64,000 nt of DNA from Paenalcaligenes hominis (GCF_011927625.1 NZ_JAATIZ010000001.1:186001-250000); one strand, 5' to 3'; numbered from the stretch's first letter, positions 45,960 through 56,812 are shown. Program-made: numbers and translations. The notes: generated by a model from the sequence alone, not told the origin.

Positions 45960-46904
45960 ATGACAAAAACACGTTTAGGCATTTTTTTGGTGCTAGGGCT
46001 GCTCATTGCTTTTCCTTTGGTCGCACCTAGCTTTGGTTTTGAGTTTTACGTCTCGTTTGTACGGCGTATTTTAATTTTTGCTTTGGCAGCAAGTGCGCTG
46101 AATTTGGTCTTAGGGTATGGCGGCTTAGTTGCGTTAGGCCATGCTGCATTTTTCGGTGCAGGGGCGTATGTGGTGGGCATTATGGCCGATGCCGGTATTT
46201 ACGCGGCGTGGGTAGTCTGGCCTGTAGCGATGGCTTTGGCAGCATTACTGGCCTGCATCACAGGCGCCATTTCATTACGTACTAAAGGGGTGTATTTCAT
46301 TATGATCACCCTGGCGTTTGCGCAAATGATCTATTACCTGTTCATTTCTTTGCGCCAGTATGGTGGCGAGGATGGCATGAATCTTTACGATTATTCCTCC
46401 TTGCCGGGCTTAGATCTCAGCAATGATGTGCAGTTTTATTACGTAGTGCTAGCCATTGTGGTGGTGGCGTTTCTTGTGTTTAAACAGCTCATGGAATCCC
46501 GTTTCGGGCATGCTTTACGTGGGGCCAAAGAAAATCCTAGTCGCATGCAAGCATTAGGTTATCCCGTATATGGTATTCAGCTGGTGGCTTACACTCTAAG
46601 CGGTGCTTTAATGGGGCTAGCAGGGGCGTTATTAGCCAACCACAATCTATTTGTATCACCTAGCCTTATGCATTGGACTCAGTCCGCTGATCTCATCATT
46701 ATGGTGCTTGTAGGGGGTATGGGGCTTATGTTTGGGGGGGTGGCAGGGGCTGCCGTGTTGCTAGTGCTCGAGGAAATCCTACGTAATTGGACCGAATTCT
46801 GGCATTTGCCCTTAGGTGTTCTGCTTCTGATCGTTGTATTTGCTGCGCCCCAGGGCTTAGCCAGTTGGTTTGATAAAAAAAGGGTAAGCAATGACAATAC
46901 ATAA
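45960..46904 (+). CDS. livM: branched-chain type ABC transporter permease LivM
   Basis: The second channel subunit. The 314 residues hold about nine helices, with RRILIFALAASALNLVLGYGG and LVALGHAAFFGAGAYVVG at the start. GAISLRTKGVYFIMITLAFAQM follows, and the coupling region LRGAKENPSRMQALGYPV. The C-terminal helix ends before KKRVSNDN. It overlaps livG by 14 bases. Confidence 0.93.
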   Translation: MTKTRLGIFLVLGLLIAFPLVAPSFGFEFYVSFVRRILIFALAASALNLVLGYGGLVALGHAAFFGAGAYVVGIMADAGIYAAWVVWPVAMALAALLACITGAISLRTKGVYFIMITLAFAQMIYYLFISLRQYGGEDGMNLYDYSSLPGLDLSNDVQFYYVVLAIVVVAFLVFKQLMESRFGHALRGAKENPSRMQALGYPVYGIQLVAYTLSGALMGLAGALLANHNLFVSPSLMHWTQSADLIIMVLVGGMGLMFGGVAGAAVLLVLEEILRNWTEFWHLPLGVLLLIVVFAAPQGLASWFDKKRVSNDNT

Positions 46905-47679
46905 AGACCTCATCTCAACACCCGTGGTATTTCAAGCCCAAAACTTACACAAGCGCTTTGGGGCCTTAAAGGCTACAAATGGGGTCTCTATTGAGCTTCA
47001 TCAGGGTGAGATTCATGGCTTAATTGGGCCAAACGGCGCTGGCAAGTCAACGCTGATCCATCTGTTAGCAGGCACCTTACGTCCTGATCAAGGCGAACTG
47101 TTTTTGCAAACACAAAACATTACGGGCTTAAAAGCCCATCAACGGGTGGCTCAGGGGCTAGCGCGTTCATTTCAGGTCACTAATATCTTTAACGACTACA
47201 CAGTATTAGAAAATCTAGTGCTAGCGGTTCAAGCTGCTACAGGCAGTAGCTACAGCTTTTGGAAAGCGCGTGATAGTGAAAAACAGCTATTCGATCGAGC
47301 AAAACAGCTGGCAACCGAGTGTGCTATTGATACGAGTGCCTGGCACAGCCAAGCCAAGCATTTGCCGCATGGTGAACAGCGCAAGCTAGAGTTTGCTTTG
47401 TCATTAGCTGCTGATCCGGTGGTCATGTTGCTAGATGAGCCCATGGCTGGGATGGGTCCAGACGAAAGTTTACGCTTAACTGAACTCATCGAATCCATGC
47501 GGGGTAAAACCAGTATGCTTTTGGTCGAACACGATATGCAAGCTGTTTTTAGACTGGCAGATCGTATTTCAGTACTGGTGGCAGGGCAAATCATTGCCTC
47601 AGGCACGCCCGAGCAAATTCGTCACGATGAAGCCGTCAAAAACGCCTATTTAGGCGATGAATCAACGGAGGCCGCATGA
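46891..47679 (+). CDS. livG: branched-chain type ABC transporter ATPase LivG
   Basis: An ATPase of the uptake system. The 262 residues have Walker A GPNGAGKSTLIHLLAG, a Q-loop region ARSFQVTNIF, LPHGEQRKLEFALSLA in place of the canonical LSGGQ signature, which is usual for LivG, Walker B VVMLLDEPMAGM and the H-loop LLVEHDM. The start inside livM suggests coupled translation. Confidence 0.93.
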   Translation: MTIHKDLISTPVVFQAQNLHKRFGALKATNGVSIELHQGEIHGLIGPNGAGKSTLIHLLAGTLRPDQGELFLQTQNITGLKAHQRVAQGLARSFQVTNIFNDYTVLENLVLAVQAATGSSYSFWKARDSEKQLFDRAKQLATECAIDTSAWHSQAKHLPHGEQRKLEFALSLAADPVVMLLDEPMAGMGPDESLRLTELIESMRGKTSMLLVEHDMQAVFRLADRISVLVAGQIIASGTPEQIRHDEAVKNAYLGDESTEAA

Positions 47680-48383
47680 TTCTGCAAATTGAGCACTTAG
47701 AAAGCGGCTACGGGGCCAGTCAGGTGTTATTTGGGGTAGACCTACAAATACAAGCGGGTCAAGTTGTTACTGTGCTGGGCCGTAATGGCATGGGGAAAAG
47801 CACTTTACTAAAGACTTTATTGGGCATGCTACCAGTACGAGGTGGGTCGGTACGATTCGAAGGGCAAGACACCAAAGGGTGGAGCACCGATAAAATTGCA
47901 CGGGCTGGGGTGGCGATCGTACCCGAAGGCCGTATGTGTTTCCCTAATTTGACTGTCAAAGAGCACTTGACAGCATTTGTGGCTCAACGCAACCCTAAAG
48001 CCACTCAAGAATGGACGCCAGACAAGGTCTTTGACTTTTTCCCTCGCTTACGCGAGCGTCAACACAACATGGGCAACCAGCTCTCAGGGGGCGAGCAGCA
48101 AATGCTTGCCATAGGTCGGGCATTGGTGACGAATCCCAAGCTGTTAATCCTCGACGAAGCCTCAGAGGGCTTAGCACCTAAAATTCGCGAGGAAATTTGG
48201 CAGTGCTTGGATGTACTGCGCGCTCAAGGTCAAACCATTTTAATTATTGATAAATACGTGGAACGCCTAATGAAATTGGCTGATCATCATATTATTTTAG
48301 AAAAAGGGCGCGTGGTGTGGCAGGGGGATTCGGCTGGTTTAGCGGCTGATACAAGCTTGTGGGAGCGCTATCTGGGCGTGTGA
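47676..48383 (+). CDS. livF: branched-chain type ABC transporter ATPase LivF
   Basis: The second ATPase. The 235 residues contain Walker A GRNGMGKSTLLKTLLG, VPEGRMCFPNLTVKEHL (a LivF hallmark), the signature LSGGEQQMLAIGRAL and Walker B LLILDEASEGLAP. Where most LivF proteins have an H-loop histidine after the beta strand (VEQN or VEH), here the run is ILIIDKYVERL, so the His is not obvious. It overlaps livG by ATGA and ends the operon. Confidence 0.92.
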   Translation: MILQIEHLESGYGASQVLFGVDLQIQAGQVVTVLGRNGMGKSTLLKTLLGMLPVRGGSVRFEGQDTKGWSTDKIARAGVAIVPEGRMCFPNLTVKEHLTAFVAQRNPKATQEWTPDKVFDFFPRLRERQHNMGNQLSGGEQQMLAIGRALVTNPKLLILDEASEGLAPKIREEIWQCLDVLRAQGQTILIIDKYVERLMKLADHHIILEKGRVVWQGDSAGLAADTSLWERYLGV

Positions 48384-48401
48384 TTTAACCCATCTAATCA
48401 A

Positions 48402-48431
48402 CACGTACCCGAGCAACAATTCGGGTACGTG
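48402..48431 (+). terminator. hairpin between livF and queH
   Basis: Perfect 11-bp stem CACGTACCCGA / TCGGGTACGTG with an 8-base loop. There is no direct T-run; it lies between converging genes. Confidence 0.6.
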
Positions 48432-48445
48432 ACAAGCATGAAAAA

Positions 48446-49132
48446 TTATTTTTCTGTTTTCTTTAGGGTAGCAGTGTCGTTAACACCATAAAACTTTACA
48501 CCAAACTCAATACGTGGGCGCCCTTTAGACAAACGCCAATTGTTGGTGTCACGCAAAGAATACACACAGCCACAGTATTCTTGTTGATAAAACTGCTCTT
48601 GTTTGCTGATTTCCAACATACGCTGTGAGCCTCCGTCTTTGCGCCAATTGTAAGTCCAGTACAGCATGTTGGGGTAGCGCGCTGCGGCTCGCTCGCCACA
48701 GCCGTTAATTTGATCCATGTCTTTCCAACGCGAAATTGCAAGCGAGCTAGAAATAGTATCAAAACCATTTTCATACGCATACAGTGCAGTGCGCTCAAAG
48801 CGCATATCAAAACATTCAGTGCAGCGAATACCACGCTCGGGTTCATTTTCCATACCTTTTACCCGCTCAAACCAGTTATCGGCGTCGTAGTCGGCGTCAA
48901 TAAATGGAATGTTATGCTGCTCGGCAAACCGCATGTTTTCCTCTTTGCGAATTTCGTATTCGCGCAGAGGATGAATGTTTGGATTGTAAAAGAAAATAGT
49001 GTAATCAATACCCGATGCAGTCATGGCCTCCATGACCTCGCCCGAGCAAGGTGCACAACATGAGTGCAACAACACCTTTTTACTATTGTTAGGGGGGGTC
49101 AGTATAGGACGAGTAAATTCTGTAGGTTTCAT
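48446..49132 (-). CDS. queH: epoxyqueuosine reductase QueH
   Basis: QueH, an Fe-S enzyme unrelated to QueG, makes queuosine from epoxyqueuosine in tRNA. The 228 residues show [18 protein letters not shown] with the paired cysteines, [36 protein letters not shown] and [11 protein letters not shown], which together hold the cluster ligands. It lies 15 bases after glnE on the same strand and is probably in its transcript. queF elsewhere in the window supplies an earlier step. Confidence 0.94.
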   Translation of the reverse strand: MKPTEFTRPILTPPNNSKKVLLHSCCAPCSGEVMEAMTASGIDYTIFFYNPNIHPLREYEIRKEENMRFAEQHNIPFIDADYDADNWFERVKGMENEPERGIRCTECFDMRFERTALYAYENGFDTISSSLAISRWKDMDQINGCGERAAARYPNMLYWTYNWRKDGGSQRMLEISKQEQFYQQEYCGCVYSLRDTNNWRLSKGRPRIEFGVKFYGVNDTATLKKTEK

Positions 49133-49147
49133 TGTAGGTAACGAGAA

Positions 49148-51883
49148 TTAATCCATGACGGTTTGCCATAACGCACAAACGGCGTCACGTTCTTTCTGGA
49201 CTTGAGCTTGAGGTAAGCGAGCTACCGTTGCCCCTTGAAGACGTAAGTTATGTTGGTAGCGCCTGAAAGTTCGGTACGCCTGAATGGCGGGCTCGGTCAG
49301 AGCAGTAGGGATCAAACCGTAATCGGCGGCAATGCCCAACAGAGCAATATTGCCTAAATTATTTAATAGAGCGGGATGGTGATGAGCATAACACAACACT
49401 AAATACTGTGTGATGAACTCGATATCCACCATACCGCCTTGGTCGTGCTTTATATCGAATAAACCGCTAGGATTGGGATGCGCTTGAGCAATCTTGGCAC
49501 GCATATCAATCACTTGATGTTTAAATTGTAATGGATCGCGTTCACGCAGCAAAATGGCTTGTCGTACTTTTTCAAAACGAGCACCAATATTTGGGTCGCC
49601 AGCCACAAAGCGTGCCCGCGTAATGGCTTGGTGTTCCCATGACCACGCCTGTTGACTTTGGTATTTTTCAAAGCCATCAATAGACACAGCAATTAGTCCG
49701 GCATCACCATCAGGACGCAGCCGCATATCGACTTCATATAAGCGCCCCGATGAGGTAAGCGTAGTGAGCCAAGACACCATGCGTCGGCCTAAACGTACGT
49801 AGGTTTCTACCGCATCTTGATCAGGGTCGTCATAAAGAAACACTAAGTCCAAGTCGGACGCATAACCCAGCTCTTTGCCTCCTAGTTTGCCATACGCCAC
49901 CACCGCAAAGTGAGGTTGGTCGGTATAAGAGCTGGTGTTTCGAGGCTGGGCTAAAGGCCAAGTGCGATAGATGGTCTCGGCCAAAAGCATATCAGCAAGG
50001 GCTGACAGTTGATCGGCTAAGCGTTCAACTGTCAGCAGCCCCGCTAAGTCCTGAGCTAAAAGCTGAAAGCTAACTTGGTGTTGTAGATCACGCATCAAAT
50101 TCATTTGGCGTTCCACATCGGCCTGACCGTTAGGGAGCACACAAGCGTCTAACTCTAAGCGCAACTGTTCGCCAAGGCTCAGAAAATCGGGGCTTTCTAA
50201 TAAGTGTTTCCATTCAATTAAGCTGTCCAGTACCAATGGGTATTGACTAAGGTAATGCGCTGCCCATGGACTGGCACCCGCCATGGCGGTTAGGCGGTGA
50301 ATGGTTTCAGGATACTCCAATAAAAGCGCCAAGTACGAGCTGCGGTTAGAGATGTGCTCCAAAATACCATGAACACGTTTATTGGTTTCGATAGGGTCCT
50401 CGGTTTGCGAGGCGGCAGCACGCACTAGGGGAAGCAGTTGTTGTAAGCGACTTAAACTAAAGGAAGGTAGACGTTGAATGCGATGGCTTTGTAATAAACG
50501 TTGGCTTTCAATTTCTAGCAAATGCGGGTCTGTCTCCGCACAGGGGGCGGGCAAATCTAATTGGGTGTTAGGTGTTACGGATCGGCTCACGCTTTTTTTA
50601 TCTACGCCTGCAATTCTAAAGGCATCGTGAAAGCTTTGTTGTACAAAGGATCGATGCTGATGCAGCTCTGCGTTAAATCGAGCTGTATCCATGCCTAAGC
50701 TATCTGCAAGCAGGGCTATTTGCTCTGGGTCAGTCGGTAATAAGTGAGTTTGCTGATCCTCGCGGTACTGTAAAAAGTGTTCGGTACGCCGTAAAAACTC
50801 ATAAGCATTTAAAAGTGGTTGGGCGAGTTCTGCGTCCATCACATCGGCTTGCACTTGGGCGTGGACGGCAGCGTGTAAGTTTTGCTGTTGCAGTGAAGGC
50901 CAGCGCCCCCCTCGAATCAGTTGGTTGAGCTGCACCACGAATTCAATTTCACGAATGCCGCCGTCGCCCAATTTAATGTTATGCGTACTTTCTAGACTGT
51001 CTTTGGCAACGACTTTACGTTCCCAATCTTGCCGAATGCGCTCTCGTAACTCGCGTAAAGCGGCTAGCGCATCAAAGTCAAAATACTTTCTATAAACAAA
51101 CGGGACGCGAAGCTGTTCTAAGCGTTGAGCAGCGAGCACAGGGCGGCTTCCTGCAAAGGCTTGGACAGGCAGTACTCGTGCTTTAATCCATGCATAGCGT
51201 TCCCATTCACGCCCTTGGTACATAAAATAGTGCTCAAGCGCGTTAAGGCTCCACGCTAATGCGCCGGCATCGCCATCTGGGCGTAGGCGTACATCTGTCC
51301 TAAATACGTGGCCTGCAGCGGTGGTTTGGGAAAGCAATGGCAACATGCGTTGCGTCAGACGGCCAAAATACTCGTGATGGCTACGCGGTCGTGGCCCATC
51401 GGTGTCTCCATCTTCGGCGTATAAAGTAATGATATCAATATCAGAAGAGACATTTAACTCGGACCCACCCCATTTGCCCATAGCCACAATCAGCATTTCT
51501 AGAGGAGCCCCTGTTTTAGCGTCACGTGGAATACCATGTGCTCGACTGAGCTCGTGGCTTACACATTGATAAGCTTTACTCACACTCAAGTCAGCTAAAA
51601 AACTCATGGCGGTGCCAACTTCGGCTAAACTAGCTTTTGCCTGCAGGTCTCTTTGCATTAGGGTAAAAAAGACATAGCGTCGCAGTATGCGTAAGTGTTG
51701 TTTAAGCTGTTCTGGGTCGCTAGGATTACCCGAAGCGGTCTGGAGCACATCAAACCAATCTGAAATCCGCTCAGGATTAATAGGATGCGTACTATGCTCT
51801 TCAAGCCACTCAGCCAGTTCAGGGGTGGCATTCAATTGACGTCGCAGAGCACCAGACCAGTTTAATGTGCGTGTTAAATTCAT
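49148..51883 (-). CDS. glnE: bifunctional glutamine synthetase adenylyltransferase/removase
   Basis: GlnE adds or removes AMP on glutamine synthetase according to the nitrogen state, through PII. The 911 residues hold two nucleotidyltransferase domains, each with the G-G-S/K-E and D-x-D pattern. The removase half shows MGKWGGSELNVSSDIDIITLY and DVRLRPDGDAGAL. The adenylyltransferase half shows KLGGKELGYASDLDLVFLYDD and DMRLRPDGDAGLIAVS. A PII-binding helical region lies between them. Length is a little below E. coli. The ATG is 20 bases from the divergent yhdP start. Confidence 0.96.
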   Translation of the reverse strand: MNLTRTLNWSGALRRQLNATPELAEWLEEHSTHPINPERISDWFDVLQTASGNPSDPEQLKQHLRILRRYVFFTLMQRDLQAKASLAEVGTAMSFLADLSVSKAYQCVSHELSRAHGIPRDAKTGAPLEMLIVAMGKWGGSELNVSSDIDIITLYAEDGDTDGPRPRSHHEYFGRLTQRMLPLLSQTTAAGHVFRTDVRLRPDGDAGALAWSLNALEHYFMYQGREWERYAWIKARVLPVQAFAGSRPVLAAQRLEQLRVPFVYRKYFDFDALAALRELRERIRQDWERKVVAKDSLESTHNIKLGDGGIREIEFVVQLNQLIRGGRWPSLQQQNLHAAVHAQVQADVMDAELAQPLLNAYEFLRRTEHFLQYREDQQTHLLPTDPEQIALLADSLGMDTARFNAELHQHRSFVQQSFHDAFRIAGVDKKSVSRSVTPNTQLDLPAPCAETDPHLLEIESQRLLQSHRIQRLPSFSLSRLQQLLPLVRAAASQTEDPIETNKRVHGILEHISNRSSYLALLLEYPETIHRLTAMAGASPWAAHYLSQYPLVLDSLIEWKHLLESPDFLSLGEQLRLELDACVLPNGQADVERQMNLMRDLQHQVSFQLLAQDLAGLLTVERLADQLSALADMLLAETIYRTWPLAQPRNTSSYTDQPHFAVVAYGKLGGKELGYASDLDLVFLYDDPDQDAVETYVRLGRRMVSWLTTLTSSGRLYEVDMRLRPDGDAGLIAVSIDGFEKYQSQQAWSWEHQAITRARFVAGDPNIGARFEKVRQAILLRERDPLQFKHQVIDMRAKIAQAHPNPSGLFDIKHDQGGMVDIEFITQYLVLCYAHHHPALLNNLGNIALLGIAADYGLIPTALTEPAIQAYRTFRRYQHNLRLQGATVARLPQAQVQKERDAVCALWQTVMD

Positions 51884-51903
51884 AACTAAATCAAAGAAAG
51901 AAA

Positions 51904-54900
51904 ATGGGGCCTTTGTTACGCTGGACAGGGCGGGGACTACTTGCTATTTATGTCGTTTTCTTAATTGTAGTGCTTGGCTTGCGGTATTGGCTAATCCCTA
52001 CTATCGATCAGTGGCGTGTGCCCATTGCTCAGACCCTTAGCGCTGTCACTCAAAGCGAAATACGTATTGGCTCGATTCAAGCACAATGGCAGGGCTTATA
52101 CCCAGAAATCCATGTGGAACACATCACTTTAGGGGATCCCGCCTCGCCCCAATCCCTTGTCATACCGCGCCTCAGCGCACGGTTGAAGCTCAGTAGCCTT
52201 TGGCACGCCCAAGCCCATTTTTCCTATTTGCGTATTGATGGGCTCGAGCTGAACCTACAACGTGATGCACAAAATCAGTGGCGCATTGCGGGGCAGCCAG
52301 GGTCAGCAGGGGGTGAAGCGTCCTCGTCAACCGGATTTTGGCATTGGTTAACTCAGCAAGATCACATTGAGCTACAACAAGCCACTATTCACTGGGAAGA
52401 CCTACAACGTGGTGCCGATCCCATTCAACTTTCGCAGGTCCAGGGTGTTTTACAGCAACGCGATGGGGTCTTGCACTATGCACTCACGGCTACGCCACCC
52501 CAAGACTTAGGTCAACAGATTCAATTGAAAGGGGCTTTAGAGCGAGATGCCTTAATAACACAAAAAATCAGTGGTGATGCCTATATCCATATTGCTAACC
52601 TGAGCGCACACGCTTGGCACCAATGGGTAGATTTACCCACCGGCCTAGATCAGGCTCAGGTAGACAGCCAGATTTGGCTACAGATTGAGCAAAGTCAGGT
52701 TGAGGAAGTGACCGTAGATGTGCGTTTACAAGAGCCTAAATGGCGCACTCAAGAGCTAGGAACGTTATCGGCACAGCAGGTACGCGTGTTTGCTCAAGGG
52801 CCTTGGAGCAGCTTTAACCATTTTATCCAAGAACGAGCCCTCTACGAGCGCTTACAAGAGGATGCTTTTACGCTAGAGCTTTATGCGACCGAAGCAAAGT
52901 GGCAACACAGTCCTTTTTTTGCACAAGCATGGCAGTTTGATCAAGTCAGCCTCGCTGCGTCGCGTTCGGCTCAGACCCCCGATTCACAGATTGATCTCAG
53001 CCGATTTTTTATACGTAATGCGGACGTTCAGTTAGATTTGGCTGGTTCATGGACACCGCAAGGCACCGACTGGCGTCAAAGTCGGCTTGATCTAACGGCT
53101 CGTGCACAACGTATTCAATTAAATCGTTTGTATACGTATTTCCCCACCCCCCTTATCCCCCAAACAGTAGTAGATTGGCTACAGCATGGCTTGCCTGCTG
53201 GTCAAGCCTCGGAGGCGGTGTTGCGCTGGCAAGGGCGTCTAGACCAGTATCCATATAAAGATCCTGCCCAAGGGCTTTTTTATGTGGGAGCAGCCATCGA
53301 GGATGCCACAGTGGATTATTACCCGGCACAAGGCGCAGAAAAAGGCTGGCCCAAGGTGGAAAAGGTAGCAGGGGCATTGAGTATTGTGGGAAACCAGTTG
53401 CGTTTACAGAGCGCAACAGGAAACATAAAACCGAATGGTAAAGACGTAGTGTTGGCTCCTGCTATTAACGTGGCAATTGATGATTTCGCTGCGGATGAGC
53501 CTTATTTAACAGTGGCGGCAGAAACACACGGGCCAGCTCAAGCCTATTTAGGTTTAATGACCCACAGCGATTTAGGCGCTTTGCTTGATGGTACGTTTGA
53601 CCAAGCCAGCGCGACGGGGGATTGGATCGTTCCTTTTGCCTTAAAAGTCAATCTAGAACAGGGCGAGCAAACCGAAGTCCAAGGGCATATCCAGTTTAAT
53701 CAGAATACGCTGCAGCTTTGGCCCCAACTGCCTCCGCTGTCACAGATTCAAGGGCAGTTGCTTTTCTCAGAAAAAAGCGCAGAGGCACAGCTAAAAGCGC
53801 AATGGTTAGGGGGGCCTGTTCAGTTCAGCCAGTCCATAGGGACAGCCAATCATGCTTTACAGCTTGAAGGGCAGCTTAAAATGGATGCGCTCGCCACATT
53901 CTATGATCTCAAACCGTTAACCCTCTATGCACAGGGCACAGCCCCTTATCAGGCTCAAATCGGTTTTGATGAAAAAAATCAATTTGCGATTCATGTTCAA
54001 AGTCCACTTAAAGGCTTGGCGCTGCACTTACCTGCTCCCTTACAAAAGCGAGCCGAGCAGACGTGGCCGTTGCAGCTTAGTTGGAATGCTGGGCAGGAAA
54101 ATAATGCATTACGCGTTCAGCTAGGGTCTGAGTTGCAAGGGTATTTGCAGCAAAATACGCAGCGCTCCGCTCAATTTGAGTCGGGTTATCTGACGTGGAA
54201 GCGCCCTCAGCCTACCTCCACTCGGCCCGGCTTTTGGGTTGATGTGGAGGAAAGTCAATTGGATCTGGACGCTTGGCAAGGCGTTATCAAGACCTTGACT
54301 CAGGCGTTGGCCTCGGATGCGGCGTCTAGTCACCTACAACTGAATAGCGTGCGTATCAAGGCGGATCAAGCGGTGGTGTTTGATGGGCAAATTAATCAGC
54401 TCACCTACACGTCACAGCAGGTTCAGCCTCATCATTGGCGCATGGACATTAGTTCTGAGCAGGTCGCTGGAACGATGCAATGGCAAGAGCAAGCACATGG
54501 CGCTATCCAAGGGACGGTTCATGCTGATTTTCAACGAATTCACTGGCAGCCCGTGCCAGCTGATAGCGTTGCAGAATCCAAAGAAAATCATTTAGAACCC
54601 GTATTAGACTGGCCCAGTTTGGATCTTAAAGTCAGCGATTTCAGGTATGGCCCTTGGCGTTTAGGTCAGGCGGAACTCCAGGGTCGACGTAGCACTCATG
54701 GCACCTCATGGTGGCAAATTCCTCATCTACAGCTCACCACGCCGTATGGTCAGCTTCAAGGAAAAGGGGGGTGGCAGCTCGGTGGCCCAGCGCGCGGTTT
54801 GCAACTAGAAACCACATTAAGCAGCCCCACACTGGGCGCACTATTGGATTATGTCGGTTTTGAGGATGTGATGGCAGAGGGCCAAGGACATATTGCAACG

Positions 54901-55437
54901 CAGCTCAATTGGCAACATTTTCCTTGGCAAACCTCGTTGCAGTCACTCCAAGGCACGATGGAGCTTTCGCTGCAACGTGGGCGATTGCATCAATTACACT
55001 CACACACGGGTAAATGGCTTGAGTTTTTATCCTTGCAGTCCATTTCACGCCTAACCACTTTGGGTACAGATCTACGTGGACTATTGCAAAACGGTTTTCC
55101 GTTCGACGACATACAGGGAAAAATTCGTTTAGAGAACGCAATGGCTCGCACTCATGATTTTAAAGTGCTTGGCCCTGTCGGTGCTGTAGTCATAGAGGGC
55201 AAAGCCGACTTAGAGGCCGAGCAGGTGGATATGTATGCGCTGGTGGTACCGCGTATGGAAATGAGTGGGGCGGCGTTGGCAGCAGGGCTGGCATTGAACC
55301 CCGTGGTAGGGGTCAGTGCGTTTTTAACCCAGTGGTTATTAAAAGATCCATTAGCTAAAGCCATGACCATGCGCTATCACTTAACGGGCCCTTGGGACCA
55401 CATAGAAACCAAAGCGGCACCTTTAAAAGGCCCATAA
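51904..55437 (+). CDS. yhdP: YhdP family protein (AsmA-like, DUF3971)
   Basis: YhdP is one of the large AsmA-like proteins thought to bridge the envelope and carry phospholipid toward the outer membrane. The 1177 residues begin with a single membrane anchor (about 10-32, LLAIYVVFLIVVLGLRYWL), and the rest is a long beta-rich periplasmic region. The C-terminal part, with GLQLETTLSSPTLGALLDYVG, LQGTMELSLQRGRLHQL and the final VVPRMEMSGAALAAGLALNP, is the family's best-kept stretch. It diverges from glnE, the order also seen in Bordetella-type genomes. Length is near the E. coli protein. Confidence 0.92.
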   Translation: MGPLLRWTGRGLLAIYVVFLIVVLGLRYWLIPTIDQWRVPIAQTLSAVTQSEIRIGSIQAQWQGLYPEIHVEHITLGDPASPQSLVIPRLSARLKLSSLWHAQAHFSYLRIDGLELNLQRDAQNQWRIAGQPGSAGGEASSSTGFWHWLTQQDHIELQQATIHWEDLQRGADPIQLSQVQGVLQQRDGVLHYALTATPPQDLGQQIQLKGALERDALITQKISGDAYIHIANLSAHAWHQWVDLPTGLDQAQVDSQIWLQIEQSQVEEVTVDVRLQEPKWRTQELGTLSAQQVRVFAQGPWSSFNHFIQERALYERLQEDAFTLELYATEAKWQHSPFFAQAWQFDQVSLAASRSAQTPDSQIDLSRFFIRNADVQLDLAGSWTPQGTDWRQSRLDLTARAQRIQLNRLYTYFPTPLIPQTVVDWLQHGLPAGQASEAVLRWQGRLDQYPYKDPAQGLFYVGAAIEDATVDYYPAQGAEKGWPKVEKVAGALSIVGNQLRLQSATGNIKPNGKDVVLAPAINVAIDDFAADEPYLTVAAETHGPAQAYLGLMTHSDLGALLDGTFDQASATGDWIVPFALKVNLEQGEQTEVQGHIQFNQNTLQLWPQLPPLSQIQGQLLFSEKSAEAQLKAQWLGGPVQFSQSIGTANHALQLEGQLKMDALATFYDLKPLTLYAQGTAPYQAQIGFDEKNQFAIHVQSPLKGLALHLPAPLQKRAEQTWPLQLSWNAGQENNALRVQLGSELQGYLQQNTQRSAQFESGYLTWKRPQPTSTRPGFWVDVEESQLDLDAWQGVIKTLTQALASDAASSHLQLNSVRIKADQAVVFDGQINQLTYTSQQVQPHHWRMDISSEQVAGTMQWQEQAHGAIQGTVHADFQRIHWQPVPADSVAESKENHLEPVLDWPSLDLKVSDFRYGPWRLGQAELQGRRSTHGTSWWQIPHLQLTTPYGQLQGKGGWQLGGPARGLQLETTLSSPTLGALLDYVGFEDVMAEGQGHIATQLNWQHFPWQTSLQSLQGTMELSLQRGRLHQLHSHTGKWLEFLSLQSISRLTTLGTDLRGLLQNGFPFDDIQGKIRLENAMARTHDFKVLGPVGAVVIEGKADLEAEQVDMYALVVPRMEMSGAALAAGLALNPVVGVSAFLTQWLLKDPLAKAMTMRYHLTGPWDHIETKAAPLKGP

Positions 55438-55473
55438 AAAAACACTCTAAGGCGTAACCATTAGAGTGTTTTG
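55437..55473. terminator. bidirectional terminator between yhdP and rho
   Basis: Stem AACACTCTAA / TTAGAGTGTT with a 10-base loop. The T-run is longer on the reverse strand, so it works best for rho. Confidence 0.85.
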
Positions 55474-55488
55474 CCATACCGTCGGTAC

Positions 55489-56745
55489 TTATTTTTTCAT
55501 CATGTCAAAGAACTCGGCGTTGTTCTTGGTGGCTTTGACTTTATCTAAAATAAAGTCCATGGCCTCGACTTCGTCCATGTCATGAATAAACTTGCGTAAT
55601 ACCCAAACCTTTTGCAGTAGGTCTGGCTTAATAAGCAGCTCTTCACGTCGTGTACCGGTTTTGTTGAGATTAATAGCAGGGTAAATGCGTTTCTCAGCCA
55701 AGCGACGCTCAAGGTGGATTTCAGAGTTACCCGTTCCTTTGAACTCTTCGTAGATCACTTCGTCCATACGGCTGCCTGTTTCGATCAGAGCAGTACCAAT
55801 GATGGTTAAAGAGCCACCTTCTTCTAAGTTCCTGGCTGCACCAAAAAAGCGTTTAGGGCGTTGTAATGCGTTGGCATCGACACCGCCAGTCAAGACTTTG
55901 CCCGAGGCGGGGACGACTGTATTGTAAGCACGTGCTAGACGAGTAATAGAGTCTAAAAGAATCACCACATCTTTTTTAAGCTCGACTAAACGTTTGGCTT
56001 TTTCAATCACCATTTCAGCCACTTGAACGTGACGGGTAGCTGGCTCATCAAACGTAGAGGCTACGACTTCGCCGCGTACGGTACGCTGCATTTCTGTGAC
56101 CTCTTCGGGGCGCTCGTCAACCAAAAGCACGATGAGAGTCGAGTCGGGGTAATTGGTCGTAATGGCGTGCGCCATGTGCTGCATTATCACGGTTTTACCC
56201 GACTTGGGGCTGGCCACGATCAGTGCGCGTTGGCCTTTACCAATAGGGGCAAAGATATCCAGAATGCGACCAGTGATGTTTTCTTCACTTTTAATGTCGC
56301 GCTCTAGGCGCATGGGTTGATTAGGGTGAAGCGGGGTGAGGTTTTCAAACATAATACGATGTTTGATGACCTCGGGCTGCATACCATTTACTTTGTCTAC
56401 TTTCACTAGAGCAAAGTAACGTTCCCCATCTTTAGGAGTGCGAACCTCGCCCTCGATGGAATCCCCTGTATGCAAATTAAAACGACGAATTTGTGAGGGT
56501 GAAATATAGATGTCGTCAGTACTAGCTAGATAGGAGGTCTCGGGAGAGCGTAAAAAACCAAACCCATCAGGTAAGACTTCGAGTACGCCGTCTCCGAAGA
56601 TTTGTTCGCCTTGTTTAGCGCGCTTTTTCATAATGGCAAACATGAGTTCTTGTTTGCGCATACGGTTAGCATTATCTATTTCTAGGCTGGCAGCCATTTC
56701 TAGCAGCTGCGAAACGTGCAGCGCTTTGAGTTCGTTGAGGTGCAT
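55489..56745 (-). CDS. rho: transcription termination factor Rho
   Basis: A hexameric RNA helicase that stops transcription at C-rich sites. The 418 residues have the N-terminal helix bundle starting [19 protein letters not shown], the cold-shock-like primary RNA site ([30 protein letters not shown]), Walker [12 protein letters not shown], Walker [17 protein letters not shown] and the Q/R-loops ([20 protein letters not shown]). Length is standard. It lies behind trxA, a common pair in proteobacteria. Confidence 0.97.
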   Translation of the reverse strand: MHLNELKALHVSQLLEMAASLEIDNANRMRKQELMFAIMKKRAKQGEQIFGDGVLEVLPDGFGFLRSPETSYLASTDDIYISPSQIRRFNLHTGDSIEGEVRTPKDGERYFALVKVDKVNGMQPEVIKHRIMFENLTPLHPNQPMRLERDIKSEENITGRILDIFAPIGKGQRALIVASPKSGKTVIMQHMAHAITTNYPDSTLIVLLVDERPEEVTEMQRTVRGEVVASTFDEPATRHVQVAEMVIEKAKRLVELKKDVVILLDSITRLARAYNTVVPASGKVLTGGVDANALQRPKRFFGAARNLEEGGSLTIIGTALIETGSRMDEVIYEEFKGTGNSEIHLERRLAEKRIYPAINLNKTGTRREELLIKPDLLQKVWVLRKFIHDMDEVEAMDFILDKVKATKNNAEFFDMMKK

Positions 56746-56776
56746 GAGAAGAAAAGAAGGGAATCAGCCAATGGCG

Positions 56777-56798
56777 GCGAGCCAAGGACATGGCTCGC
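56777..56798 (-). promoter_or_regulatory. hairpin between trxA and rho
   Basis: Stem GCGAGCC / GGCTCGC with an 8-base loop in the 67-base gap, about 35 bases before the rho start. No T-run follows. It could be a weak attenuator or a leader hairpin for rho autocontrol. Confidence 0.4.
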
Positions 56799-56812
56799 GC
56801 AGAGATTGTTGT